A stretch of DNA of 64,000 nucleotides from NCBI RefSeq assembly GCF_907164915.1, contig NC_061862.1, forward strand, positions 4,592,358 through 4,656,357. The letters run 5' to 3'. Positions 1 through 10,344 of the stretch are shown here, in pieces. Every line of letters starts with the position of its first letter. Within the stretch, counting starts at the first letter, position 1. The DNA comes from Impatiens glandulifera (Eukaryota; Streptophyta; Magnoliopsida; Ericales; Balsaminaceae). Below the pieces are notes generated by a model. That model did not search any database. It saw only the letters and a list, made by a program, of their open reading frames with translations, and had not been told where the DNA came from. The translations under genes and the position numbers were made by a program.

Positions 1-340
1 ATTCTAGTCTAGGAGAATGAAATCAAAGAAGAGGTGGCAATCTACTACATCAGCAAAATGATGACCGATTATGAGTTAAATGACTCTTCTGTGGAGAAGG
101 TCTATTGGGCACTAGCCTAGGTAACGAAGAGGTTGCGCCATTCATCAGCAAAATGATGACCACCGATTATGAGTTAAATTACTCTTTTGTGGAGAAGGTT
201 TGTTGGGCACTAGCCTGGGTAGAGAAGAGGTTGCACCATTATATACAAGCTCACCCAATCAAGCTAGTGTCAAAACTTGATCTCATTCGTTTCTTGTTTC
301 AAAGAATCCCAACACTATATTAGAAAGCTGAAGATCAAAT
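1..340 (+). mobile_element. Ty3/gypsy RNase H domain fragment (unit A)
   Basis: Translation gives a degenerate gypsy RNase H segment with the motifs YYISKMMTDYELN and VEKVYWALAW, followed by HYIQAHPIKLVSKLDLIRF; these match the family pattern of the RNase H domain that follows RT in plant Ty3/gypsy pol. An internal tandem duplication of 95-98 bp repeats the ISKMMT-YELN-VEKV-WALAW block (about 45-125 and 140-223). A stop (TAG) interrupts the first repeat at about 118. The matching sequence at 29,065 is contiguous with an upstream RT fragment, so this is probably the tail of a similar fragment cut by the window start. It is a dead relic. Confidence 0.8.
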
Positions 341-394
341 GAGATCTCATTTGAAAACTAAAGAAATATATACTTCAATTATAAAATATAAATT

Positions 395-2105
395 CATTCA
401 TATTTTCATTTTCTATCTATCCAGTCAAATTTAATTTGACATGTAAAATAATTCTCACATGTCAAAATTAAAAACACCAGCAACAATAAAGAAACAACAG
501 TTTTCAGACAAAGAAACAACCAACCTATAAAAGTTTTGGCCATCCATCTATAAATCTCTCAAGTACACAATAAGGAAAAATCATAAGAAAAAAAAAAACA
601 GTTTATAATCTACTATTGGGGGGTGGGGTGTAAGTTATGATATCACTTTAAGTTTCCAGCTTCAGCTTTCTTCTTCTTCGTAGATCGCCCATATCTGCTT
701 CTCCTTAAAACATTGCTCAGACCTATCATTGTCAAAATTGTGAAAATCAGAGTTAGGAATCGTCTTGTGCACTGATGCCCTCCTCCTCACCACTGATTGA
801 AGCCCAACTGTGCTGAAATTGTGAAAATCAGAGTTAGGAATCGTCTTGTGTACTAGGTTTGTTAGACACCACCACCTCTCCTCCTGATGATTCTGCTGCT
901 GCTGCTTTCTGAGGTAAATTTGCTAGGTTTTCTTCAGTGCAGGTACTTCAGCGTCAGCTTTCCTTATCTCTGGCAACTTCTTTCTTAATTCAGACAATGC
1001 CCTATTAATTAATAACTTTTCTGAGTCAAAAATTGACACTGATGGTCCCATATCTGATAGATTATTTGAAGGCGTTTCTACGCCTGTGTCATCCAGACTC
1101 TTTCTCCTTGAGGGCTTGCCCAGTTTGGAAGGCTCGTGAAGAGATCTCGTGCTTTTATTTCCATTCCCTAAAGGGTGTGCCTCGGGAGGGATGGTTATAT
1201 TTGTATCAACAACCTCCACTGAAGATTCAGAATACGATTTCTGCTTAGATTTAGATACAACGACTCCATTTGTGCATGGTTGGGATATTTGTAATAGTCC
1301 CAAGTTGATCTGCATAACCGTTTTCAGGAGCAGGAAAATTTTGACAATCACGAAAAGGATACGAGCCATCTGGAGGTCCTATCCCTTCGTTAATTGCCAT
1401 GAAAACACCACGACAATTCTTGCAGGATAGTTTTTTGTTCACGTACTTCAGGAGATAGGAGATACTCATACTGAACGTTACAAGCGGTGCATTTTGTCCA
1501 AAAGGAATCACCCCTTTCATAGATAAAAAGAATTGTCATCAACAAAGCAAATATTTAGAATAATTTCATTAAAATAAAGAAATTATTTAGAATAAGGCCT
1601 TGTATGTTTATGGGTTATTTGGTTAACCAATTGACATGGTCACTCGGGGTACCCTAGGCCGACCTTATTTGGGAGTATCGGTAAGAAAATATATGATAAA
1701 TGAAAGACAACAAAAAAAAGATAGACCAAAATAGGGTAAAATCCTTTGACCTTGTATCACAAAAGGTCTCATTGTGATTAACCAAACAAAGAATTATAAT
1801 AAGACTTAGAATAATTGTCATTATCAAAACAAAGATTTGCTTGGCAAAACTGAGAATGCAAATGCACATACCTAGTATTTCTCCTGATTATCGTATGAGG
1901 TTCGATCACTTAGGTTGGACAATGTATTCCATGCTTACGAGAGAATAAATGCCCCGTCTGCCCCCAACAGTTTTGTTGCAATAAGGGTTGATCAGACGAT
2001 ACATCTCCATAAACTGTCTGATGAGCCTAGCCATACCGGAAGATGGTTTTAGACCAAAAATTGCATAGAAATCAGTTTCCCTTTTTGGTATAAAACCAAT
2101 CTGCG
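395..2105 (-). pseudogene. J-like/DUF3444 protein pseudogene, rearranged copy 1 (unit A)
   Basis: On the minus strand the order is a degraded J-like domain (about 2,100-1,880, ending in NPYCNKTVG), an intron-like AT-rich stretch (1,870-1,520), a zinc-ribbon exon (from about 1,515, FWTKCTACN then CKNCRGVFMAIN), a Lys/Ser-rich linker, a coiled segment (LINRALSELRKKLPEIRKA), the first ~100 bp of DUF3444 (DFHNFDN-like), and then a jump straight to the protein's last residues and 3' flank (690-400). Nearly all of DUF3444 is deleted. A 7-bp tandem duplication at 1,451-1,464 (GGAGATA twice) shifts the frame inside the zinc ribbon. The start of DUF3444 is itself partly duplicated (742-779 and 809-850). 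Family knowledge: plant J proteins with DUF3444 pair an N-terminal J domain with a C-terminal DUF3444. This copy cannot make a protein. Confidence 0.8.
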
Positions 2106-2147
2106 GCTAGGCTTGTCAGATAGTTTACGGAGATGTATCGTTTGCTT
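2001..2147. repeat. Short inverted repeat of a J-domain piece
   Basis: The minus-strand J-domain sequence at about 2,001-2,040 is repeated in plus orientation at about 2,105-2,147, making a hairpin with arms near 40 bp and a loop near 65 bp. The right arm abuts a truncated R repeat. In unit B the loop and most of the right arm are missing (junction near 31,158-31,170). Confidence 0.7.
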
Positions 2148-2803
2148 CTTTGTGTTCAATGCTTGGCTTAGTAATTTCCTTTAATCACCAACTCCCCTCT
2201 TATAATAATATTGAATCCCTGTTTTCACTTCATCTGACAATGTGGGACAACATACTTTTTTGTCATTATTGAGGCTAATGGTTTTTCTTCTTCTTTTATT
2301 TAAAGAATAGGATAATTCAATAATATTTTCAAGAATTTGATACTTTTAAGTATATTATTTTATCAAATGTTAATAACAAACTATTAAAATGATTTATTAG
2401 TATAGCTCCAATAAAAAGAGTTTTATTTTAAACATTTGATTTTCACTAAGAACTATTTAAATTGGATTGAAGTTATTACTATGAGAGTGGTTATAACTCG
2501 TACTTTCAAACAATGTATATGACTCGTATTTGATATTTAATAAACTTATGTTATAGTCATTATGACGAATGTTACTTATATTAATAGAGGCATCGACACC
2601 TTCAAGGGAGGGTCTATGTACAGCCCCGGGTAACTCAAAATAGTTTGCATGCGAATGACAATAACGACGGGGAGAAATACCACCGCTATTGAGTTATTCG
2701 GTCGATGAAGGGACCTAACGACCGTAAACTGCGTATATTTTATTTATTTATTTTCATATTATTATCATTCTAGCCGGGTAGGTTTTATGGAAATAACTTA
2801 GTG
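2148..2803 (+). repeat. R-family dispersed repeat, 5'-truncated (unit A)
   Basis: This matches the full R copies (for example 13,115-14,029) from the motif CTTTGTGTTCAATGCTTGG onward, including the ATGTGGGAC block, the TAGCTCCAATAAAAAGAG block and the GACGGGGAGAAAT block near the right end. It has lost about 250 bp of its left end, where it is fused to a J-domain fragment. There is no coding capacity. The family looks like a non-autonomous element or solo LTR-like repeat; its class is unresolved. Confidence 0.75.
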
Positions 2804-2804
2804 A

Positions 2805-3452
2805 TAGTGAAGTGAAGAATTAAAGAAATTCCTGGCCTCAAAGACATGAGGATAGGAAGGGATTGCAAATATGCCTTCACCTTCTCGAGGACATGTTAAT
2901 GAGTATCACTCCAGACAACTTTTGACCCTTCTTAAGATGCTTGAAGAGATGATCGCAAGTGTAAGTGAGTTTACTAATGTAGCGACTAATATTTTGAATT
3001 TTATCCAAAAATCTTCGAACCTCTCGCTCATTTCGGGGTGATGTCATGGCTGTGAAGGCCGCAATCTTGCTAAAGTCGACTTCTATTCCTTTTTGAGTAA
3101 TCAGAAATATTATCATCTTACTAGTAGTGACACTGAAGGTGCACTTCATTTGATTTAAACAGAGATGGTATTTCCAAATCCTGTAAAGGAATTTCTCCAT
3201 GTTCGTGATATGTTCAGCTCGATTCTTTGATTTGACGATGATATCATCAACGTAGACCTTGACTTTCTTGTGGATTATGTCGTGGAGAATAGTTGTGACT
3301 TATGATTGCTTTCTGATAAGTAGCTCCATTATTCTTCAGTCCAAAGGGCATCACTCGATTTCAAAAGATACCGACCTCTGTGGTGAAAGTTGTTTTCTCC
3401 TTGTTTTCAGGCGCCATCAGGACCTGATTATATCCCGAGAAATCATCCATTA
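2805..3452 (-). mobile_element. Ty3/gypsy reverse transcriptase fragment (unit A, minus)
   Basis: Minus-strand translation shows gypsy RT: DDFSGYNQVLMAPENKEKTTF, then [16 protein letters not shown], then after a frameshift the catalytic YVDD box (3,243-3,254) followed by IIVKSKNRAEHIT, and then KYHLCLNQMKCTF and IAAFTAMTSPRNEREVRRFL. The frame is broken between TYQKA and the YVDD segment, and there is no gag, integrase or LTR. The same sequence lies in plus orientation at 27,868-29,050, so the two form a distant inverted repeat about 24 kb apart. The right edge continues into AT-rich DNA that is also shared with that copy. Confidence 0.85.
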
Positions 3453-4015
3453 ATCTAAATTTAAAAAATACATATTTTCTATTACTGAACAAATACTATT
3501 AATAAACTAATTGAAAAAAAAAACTTAAATATACATTGTAAAGTTATTTTAAATCATGTTATTTTATATATAAATTTAAGATATAAATTTTATATATATG
3601 AAAAAATATATAGCAAGTAAATTAAATGTATAAATTATTTTAAAAAAATTCCTATTAATTGCAAGTGGTCTTGCAAGATAAATTTGTAAATTAATTGTGA
3701 GTTATGTATTATAAAATATGTACATTTGAAATTACTATATTTATTATTAAGATATATGAAACTATTGTAAAATTGTTGTAGAATATATGGATAATTAAAT
3801 CAGTAAAATATAAAAAGAAAATTTAATTTATAAATTAATGAAATCATGTTGAAATAATAATTTTAAATATTTTTAAAAAATATTTTTATCAACATAAATG
3901 TTAATACAATTTTTGTTAGAAAAAATAAATAAATTAATATTAAACAAGTCATTAATAAATAAGTCATTATTAAGCAAACTAGCATTTATCCTGTGCATTT
4001 GCACGAGTAATAATA
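3453..4015. other. AT-rich non-coding stretch shared with 27,868-28,390 (inverted)
   Basis: No gene is visible. The sequence is very AT-rich and matches, in reverse complement, the stretch left of the plus-strand gypsy RT fragment, so it moved with that fragment. A small imperfect hairpin (CCTGTGCATTTGCACGAG) lies at about 3,990-4,007. Confidence 0.6.
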
Positions 4016-4059
4016 TAAAAAACCCGTGAAAAAGTTATTACGGTAAAAATGTGATAGCA

Positions 4060-5300
4060 TTTTTCATTTTATTTTTAACCGTTTTAAATTTAAGGGCGGG
4101 TTAACCCACAATTCGACTCAAGTATCCATTTACTCTCACATTGCAGAACGATCTGAAAACAATTGATACAGTTTGATTCTTCAACTCATTTAGTTTCACC
4201 TCTAGAGTCCACTTCTTACTCATACTACGAGTGAAAGAAAAAATGTAAAGACTATAATTAAAATACCCCAAACGAGACTTACAATATCCATATGAATTAT
4301 GTCCCTTATCTCTATAAATATGATGAAACTCTTCCATTATTGCTCACTAATAATATTTAAATCTGTAGCGCAGAGTCAAAAGAGAATTATGACTGATTAA
4401 AAACTATTGATGAACTACCGCGTTCATCAAATTTGGTGTTGAATTTAAAATATAAAGTGTTATTAGCCTATTTGATTAAAAAATTGTACTTGTTTTGTTA
4501 GGTTGTAAGTTCGAACCATAACTATAGAATTTTTAATTTTATTTTTAACCGTTTCAAGTTTTTTGAACGGGTCAACCCACAATCCGACCCAAATATCAAT
4601 TTACTCTTACATTAATATCCAAATTAACCACAGCTCTCGACCTGGCAATCCGGACACTTTAAAAATTAAGCATCATTATATATATATTTATATATTAGTT
4701 AGTTAAAAATTTGAACTTTTATTGTTAAAATCTCTCGCGTTCATCAAATTTGGTGTTAAATCTTAAATATAAAGTGTTGTTAGCTTAGTTGGTTAAAAGG
4801 TTGTACTTGTTTTGTTAGGTTACAAGTTCGAAACATACAAATAACATTTTTTATTCTATTTTTAACCGTTTTAAGTTTATGGGCGGGTCAACCGACAATC
4901 CGACCCAAGTATCCATTTAATCTCAAATAATCATCCAAATTAACCATAGCTCTCGACCCAGCAATCCAGACACTTTAAAAATTAAGCATCATTATATATA
5001 TAGATTAGTTAGTTAAAAATTTGAACTTTTATTGTTAAAATGTCTCGTGTTCATCAAATCTGGTGTTGAATCTTACATATAAAGTGTTGTTAGCCTAGTT
5101 GGTTAAAAGTTTGTACTTATTTGGTTAAGTTGCAAGTTCAAAACATACAAATAACATTTTTAATTTTATTTTAACCGTTTTAAGTTTATGTGCGAGTCCA
5201 CCCACAATCCGACCCAAGTATCCATTTACTCTCAAATAAATATTCAAATTAACCATAGCTCTTGACTCGGCAATCCGGACACTTTAAAAATTAAGCATAT
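4060..5300 (+). repeat. Tandem array of SINE-like units with Pol III boxes (unit A)
   Basis: Three near-full units of about 310 bp start near 4,414, 4,731 and 5,041, with a tail-only piece at 4,060-4,137. Each full unit has a tRNA-type A box (TAGCTTAGTTGG at 4,781-4,792; TAGCCTAGTTGG at 5,091-5,102, both fitting TRGCNNAGYNGG), then about 33 bp, then a B-box-like GTTCGAAAC (4,826-4,834). The first unit has a decayed A box. Downstream is a common body with GGGCGGGTCAACCCACAATC and an end at CACTTTAAAAATTAAGCATC followed by a TA-rich tail. This suggests a tRNA-derived SINE or SINE-like repeat amplified in tandem. The family is not recognised. Confidence 0.6.
4101..4337 (-). other. Unassigned 78-codon frame with intron-like signals (unit A)
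   Basis: A minus-strand frame opens with MEEFHHIYRDKGHNSYGY. After about 55 bases there is a GTAAGT donor-like site and, about 130 bases further, a TTGTTTTCAG acceptor-like site, so the frame may be a small exon plus intron of an unrecognised gene. Its 3' end runs into the SINE-like repeat tail. The unit B copy differs by one residue, which says little because the units are nearly identical throughout. This is weak evidence for a gene. Confidence 0.2.
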
Positions 5301-5930
5301 TTATAATAATTATTATAAATAAATTATAAAATACAATATCATAAATAAAATCTGTAATGCAAATAATGTTGTAATATGTATTATAATATTAATAATATTT
5401 TTCAATAATATATATTGAAAGTTGAAACAAAATACTTCTATTTATAAATATATCTATAAAAGAGTGACAACATAAATTATAAAATTTGCAACTTAAGAAT
5501 AACATATTTGATTTGTGTAATACTACGTTAGTTCATAAACACTTATTTTAATACTTTTTAAAGTTGAAAAGAGCATTTTTTTTAAAATCTTATTTTTTTT
5601 AGTGTAATCTTGTACTAAGACAACCACAATTGAAAGATCTAATATTTGACTTAGAGTTGCCCATCATATTGTGATGTAATAATATTAAGTTATTATCGGT
5701 CACCGAAAAATTGGTCGACATTAAACACATATTTTTTTAGTATGTTTTAAACACTGAGTCTGTATCTATTTTCTAAAATCACCATCTACTCAAATTTCTT
5801 TATCCCAAAAAATTATAAATAAATTATAATTTAAATATTTTATTTATTTATTTTATAACAAAATAAGACAATCAATCCAGCAAGAAGAAAGTCAGATCCT
5901 GGACCGGGTATGGTTATTGATAATTCAAGA
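5301..5930. other. AT-rich stretch, nothing recognised (unit A)
   Basis: Low-complexity AT-rich DNA with short frames only. No gene, terminal repeats or RNA gene is seen. The right part leads into the 3' flank of J/DUF3444 copy 2. Confidence 0.5.
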
Positions 5931-5935
5931 GCAGC

Positions 5936-7741
5936 TTAATTTCAAACTTTGATCTCAAAACAACAAATAATCAACAGTTTTCAAATATAGAAACAACCAA
6001 CCTATAATAGTTTTGGCTATCCATCTGTAAATCTCTCAAGTACACTCAGGAACAATGATAAGAAAAAACAAACAGTTTATAATCTACTATTGGGGGTGGG
6101 GTGTAAGTTAAGATATCACTTTAAGTTTTCTAACTTCAGCATCTTCTTCTTCTTGCTGCTTTTGAATAATAAGGCCATCTTGGGTTAAGTTTTCTAGCTT
6201 CAGCTTCAGCTTCTTCTTCTTCTTGCTGCTTTTGAAGAATAAGGCCATCTTGGGTTGCGGCTGGGTCAAGATCCCAACATCATTCTGGCAGATCATCAGT
6301 CTTCTCTGCACCTCTAATTCGCCAACAAGGAACACAATGTGAGAATCACAACATTTCCTTCTTCAAAACCCTACAAATGGAACCCTTATCTCCGCTCCTA
6401 GGATAAATTCTAAGGCATCCTCCCCGTGTTGTTTTTTCTCTGCTCAGTACATAAGAAAAGATGTTCATTTCTTCAACCACATCAATGTTTGATGTCCTAA
6501 AATTTCCACAAGATTTCGTAAAGCTAGATTCTATCCAATTCACCGACCCAAACTCCGAAATAGTTTTAGAGTTCATGTAATTGATTGCAATTTTAAAAGG
6601 TGAGACTGAAATCACTTGACGAATCAGACAGTACAGACGTGGCATACCATCTTCTTCGTCGTAGATTGCCCATATCTGCTTTGCCTTGAAGCATTTCTCA
6701 GACCTTTCATTGTCAAAGTTGTGAAAATCAGAGTCAGGAACCGTCATGTCGCATTGATGTCCTCCTCCTCACCACTGATTGAAGCTCCATTGTGCCAGAA
6801 ATTGTGGCAGTGCTAGGCTGGTTAGAAACCACCACCTCTCCTTCTCCTCCTTCTCGGTTCGTTCACTAAGATCAGACAATATATTTCATGCTTCCGATAG
6901 AGGCTTAAATGCCCCATCTGTTCCAACAGTTTTGTTGCAATAAGGGTTAAATAGACAACACATCTCCGTATACTGTTTGATGAGCCTAGCCTTAACAACA
7001 AATAGTTTTAGATCAAAAATTGCATAGAATTCAGTTTCCCCTTTGAATGTTGTCTCAGATGCAACATACACATCAAATATAGCTTTCATTTCTTTTATAC
7101 CCTCCAAAATTGGACAAAAAATTTGAGCTCAAATCATAGCTACTTGCGCCATTATAGTCTTTATCAACAAATCTTTTCTCAACCTCCTCCCTTTCTGTCC
7201 TGCGAACCTCCTTTACCGCAATAGGAGCCTCCTCCCTTTCTGCCCTGCAAACCTCCTCCTCTACCTCCATTGTAGCCTCTTCCTCTATCGCACTGGTAGC
7301 CACCTCTTCCTTAATTTCCTTAATTTCTGTAGGAGACTCCTCTTCCGCCATAGGTGCTACCTCTAGCTCCCTAGCAGCCTCCTCTTCCGCCATAGGAGCC
7401 ACCTCTACAGCCATAGGAGCCTCCTCTACAGCCATAAGAGCCTCCTCCTTTTCCTCCCTAGCAGCCTCTTCTTCCGCCATAGGTGCCACCTCTACCTCCC
7501 TAGCAGCCTCCTCTACAACCATAGGAGCCTCCTTTTCCTCCCTAGCAGCCTCCTCTTCCGCCATAGGTGCCACCTCTACCTCCCTAGCAGCGTCCTCTTC
7601 CGCCATAAGAGCCTCCTCTACAGCCATAGGAGCCTCCTCCTTTTCCGCCCTAGTCTAGCCGCCTCCCCTTCAGTCATGTGAACCTCCTCCTCTTTCGCCG
7701 TGGGAACCACCTCTTCGTTAATTTCCATAGATCAAACAAGA
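5936..7741 (-). pseudogene. J-like/DUF3444 protein pseudogene copy 2 (unit A)
   Basis: Minus strand. A candidate start near 7,727 gives MEINEEVVPTAKEEE, followed by a frameshift into a long Glu/Ala-rich tract (7,630-7,250) built of 14-residue repeats of the type AREVEVAPMAEEEA. Next come the conserved N-terminal region (EKRFVDKDYNGASSY), a J-like domain where the usual HPD is NPY (LFNPYCNKTVG), and LSEA followed by TGA where Trp is expected. The zinc-ribbon middle is missing, and the frame resumes in DUF3444 (PDSDFHNFDNERSEKCFKAK to LSREKTTRGGCLRIYPR, 6,747-6,400). About 60 residues are then lost before DKGSICRVLKKEML, and a C-terminal frame ends at 6,108. Two bases are missing near 7,128 relative to unit B, breaking the frame between repeat tract and J domain. 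The copy stands head to head with copy 3. Confidence 0.85.
7340..7630 (-). repeat. 42-bp minisatellite coding a 14-aa Glu/Ala repeat (unit A)
   Basis: A 42-bp unit (plus-strand core GCCTCCTCTTCCGCCATAGG, then GTGCCACCTCTACCTCCCTAGCA) repeats with small insertions and deletions, mostly multiples of three, inside pseudogene copy 2. The minus-strand product is AREVEVAPMAEEEA-like. The period keeps the reading frame, so the array probably expanded while the frame was under coding constraint. Confidence 0.8.
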
Positions 7742-8084
7742 ACCACAAAATTGTAAATCCAATACTCAGATTAGCATCCACAAAATTGTAAATCCAATAC
7801 TCGGATTAAAACTTTTGAAATAAAATAAAACATCCGAATTGCACACTGAGGCCACAGCAGATACGCAAAACTAAGCTAATAAACCTACAGTAGTTCGATG
7901 AAAACTAATTAGATATATAAGTATCACGTCTTCCTATATCAAAGTTTCATGAATTTCAATCTAAATCAAATCAATCGCCTATCTGTAGCTGAAGCTCGCA
8001 ATTGGTTCATGAATTGCATTTTGACATGAAATGAGAAACAAATGAAGGAAAAAAGAAGCTGAAACTCACTCCGGTGTAGGAAAA

Positions 8085-10113
8085 TTGTGTCGGTTCGCAG
8101 GACAGAAAGGGAGGAGGCTGAGAAAAGATTTGTTGAGAAAGACTACAATGGTGCAAGTAGCTATGCTTTGAGAGCTTAAATTCTTTGTCCAAGCTTGGAG
8201 GGTATAAAAGAAATGAAAGCTACATTTGATGTCTATGCTGCATCTGAGACAAAATTCAAAGGGGAAACTGATTTCTATGCAACTTTTGGTCTAAAACCAT
8301 ATGTTGTTATGGCTAGGCTCATCAGACAGTTTACGGAGATTTATCGTCTGCTTAACCCTTATTGCAACAAAACTGTTGGGGCAGATGGGGGCATTTAACC
8401 TTCTCTCGGAAGCATGAAATATATTGTCCGACCTAAGTGAACGAACCTTGTACGATATCTGGAGAAATACAAGGTCAAAGGGTTTTGCCCCTATTTTGGT
8501 CTATCTTTTTTTTGTTGTCTTTCATTTATCATATATTTTCTTACGATACTCCCAAACAAGGTCGGCCTAGGGTACCCCTAGTTACCCTGTCAATTGGTTA
8601 TCCAAATAACCCATAAACATACAAGGCCTTATTCTAAATCATTTCTTTCTTTTAATGAAATTATTCTAAATATTTGCTTTGTTATTGACAATTAATTAAA
8701 TCTTTTTTTTCTATGAAAGGGGTGATTCCTTTTGGACAAAATGCACAACTTGTAACGTTCGGTATAAGTATCTCCTGAATTGTCGTGGTGTTTTCATGGC
8801 AATTAACGAAGGGATAGGACCTCCAGATGGCTCGTATCCTTTTCTTGATTGTCAACATTTTCCTGCTCCTGAAAACTGCTATGCAAATCAACTTGGGACT
8901 ATTACAAATATCCCAACCACAAATGGAGTCGTTGTATCTAAATCTAAGCGGAAATCGTATTCTGGATCTTCAGTGGAGGTTGTTGATACAGATATAACCA
9001 TCCCTCTCGAGGAACACCCTATAGGGAATGGCAATAAAAACACGAGATCTCTTCACGAGCCTTCCAAACTGGGCAAGCCCTCAAGGAGAAAGAGTCTTGA
9101 TGACACATGCGTAGAAACATCTTAAATAATCTATCAGATATGGGACCATCAATGTCAATTTTTGAATCAAAAAAGTTATTAATTAATAGGGCATTGTCTG
9201 AATTAAGAAAGAAGTTGCCAGAGATAAGGAAAGCTGATGCTGAAGTAGCTGCACTGAAGAAAAACCTAGCAAATTTACCTCAGAAAGAAGCAGCAGCAGC
9301 AGGAAAATCAGTAGGAGAGGTGGTGGTGTCTAACAAGCCTAGTACTGCCGCAATTAATTTCTGGCACAGTTGGACTTCAATCAGTGGTGAGGAGGAGGGC
9401 ATCAATGCGCATGAAGGTTCCTATCTCTGATTTTCACAATTTTGACAATGATAGGGCTGAGCAATGCTTCAAGGCGAAGCAGATATTGGCGCTCTATGAT
9501 GAAAAAGATGCTATGCCACGTCTGTACTGTCTGATTTCAGTCTCACCGTTTAAACTGCAATTAGTTACATGAACTCCAAAACTGATGCGGAGTTCGGGTC
9601 AGTGAATTGGATAAAATCTGGATTTACGAAATATTGTGGAAAATTTAGAACATCTTTTCTCATGTATTGAGCAGAGAAAAAATAAAACGGGGAGGATGCC
9701 TTAGAATTTATCCTAGGGGCGGGGATATATGGGCCATATACAAGAACTGGTCATCGGAATGGAACAGGGAGACCCCCTTTGAAGTTAGGCATCAATATGA
9801 GATGGTGGATGTTATGATGGATTATGATGAAGAAGATGGGGTTTGCATGAGTCCACTGGTGAAAGTAGATGGTTACAGGACTGTGTATGGGAGGAACCCA
9901 GATAAGGGTTCCATTAGTTGGGTTTTGAAGAAGGAAAAGTTGAGATTCTCACATCGTGTTCCTTCTTGGCGAATTAGAGGTGGAGAAAGGACTGATGATC
10001 TGCCAGAATGCTGTTGGGATCTGGACCCTGCCGCCACCCAAGATGGCCTTATCCTTCAACAGCAGCAAGAACAAGAAGAAGCTGAAGCTGGGAAACATAA
10101 AGTGATATCTTAA
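8085..10113 (+). pseudogene. J-like/DUF3444 protein pseudogene copy 3 (unit A)
   Basis: Plus strand, head to head with copy 2. Exon 1 (about 8,096-8,440) reads VRRTEREEAEKRFVEKDYNG, then an LRAQILCPSLEG-like segment, then a J-like domain with NPY for HPD. An extra G at NKTVGADG shifts the frame, and the expected Trp in SEAWN is TGA. An intron-like stretch follows, with an acceptor at 8,718-8,719. Exon 2 opens with the zinc ribbon (FWTKCTTCN) but a 30-bp in-frame deletion removes KYVNKKLSCK, so one cysteine pair loses a member. Further defects are a 1-nt loss near 9,115, an AATT insertion near 9,352, and losses in DUF3444 near 9,535-9,660. The C-terminal half (9,667-10,113: LRIYPRGGDIWAIYKNWSSE to RFSHRVPSWRIRGGE) is open to the stop. 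The 3' flank to about 10,340 is shared with copies 1, 2 and 5. Confidence 0.85.
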
Positions 10114-10344
10114 CTTACATTCCATCCCCCAATTGAAAAGATTATGAACTGTTTGTTGTTTCTTATGATTGTTTGTTCCTGACAGTGTACTTGAGTGATT
10201 ACAGATGGATGGCCAAAACTATTATAGGTTGTTTCATTGTTGTTGATGATGTTTTTGATTTTGACATGTGAAAATTATTCTACATGTCAAATTAAAGTTG
10301 AACAGTGGGTTAATTTCCTTTTCCCTGTGGTTGACTTGATTTGG

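Noticed and set aside
4781..4834. Genuine tRNA gene
   Set aside because: A and B boxes are present but the flanking sequence does not form an acceptor stem or a plausible anticodon arm; a SINE-like repeat fits better.
7340..7630. CRISPR-like array
   Set aside because: Repeats are contiguous with no unique spacers and code for a 14-aa repeat; the DNA is plant nuclear.
8007..8192. 61-codon minus frame across the upstream region of copy 3
   Set aside because: It is antisense to the conserved N-terminal segment of the J-like protein, which reads clearly on the plus strand.
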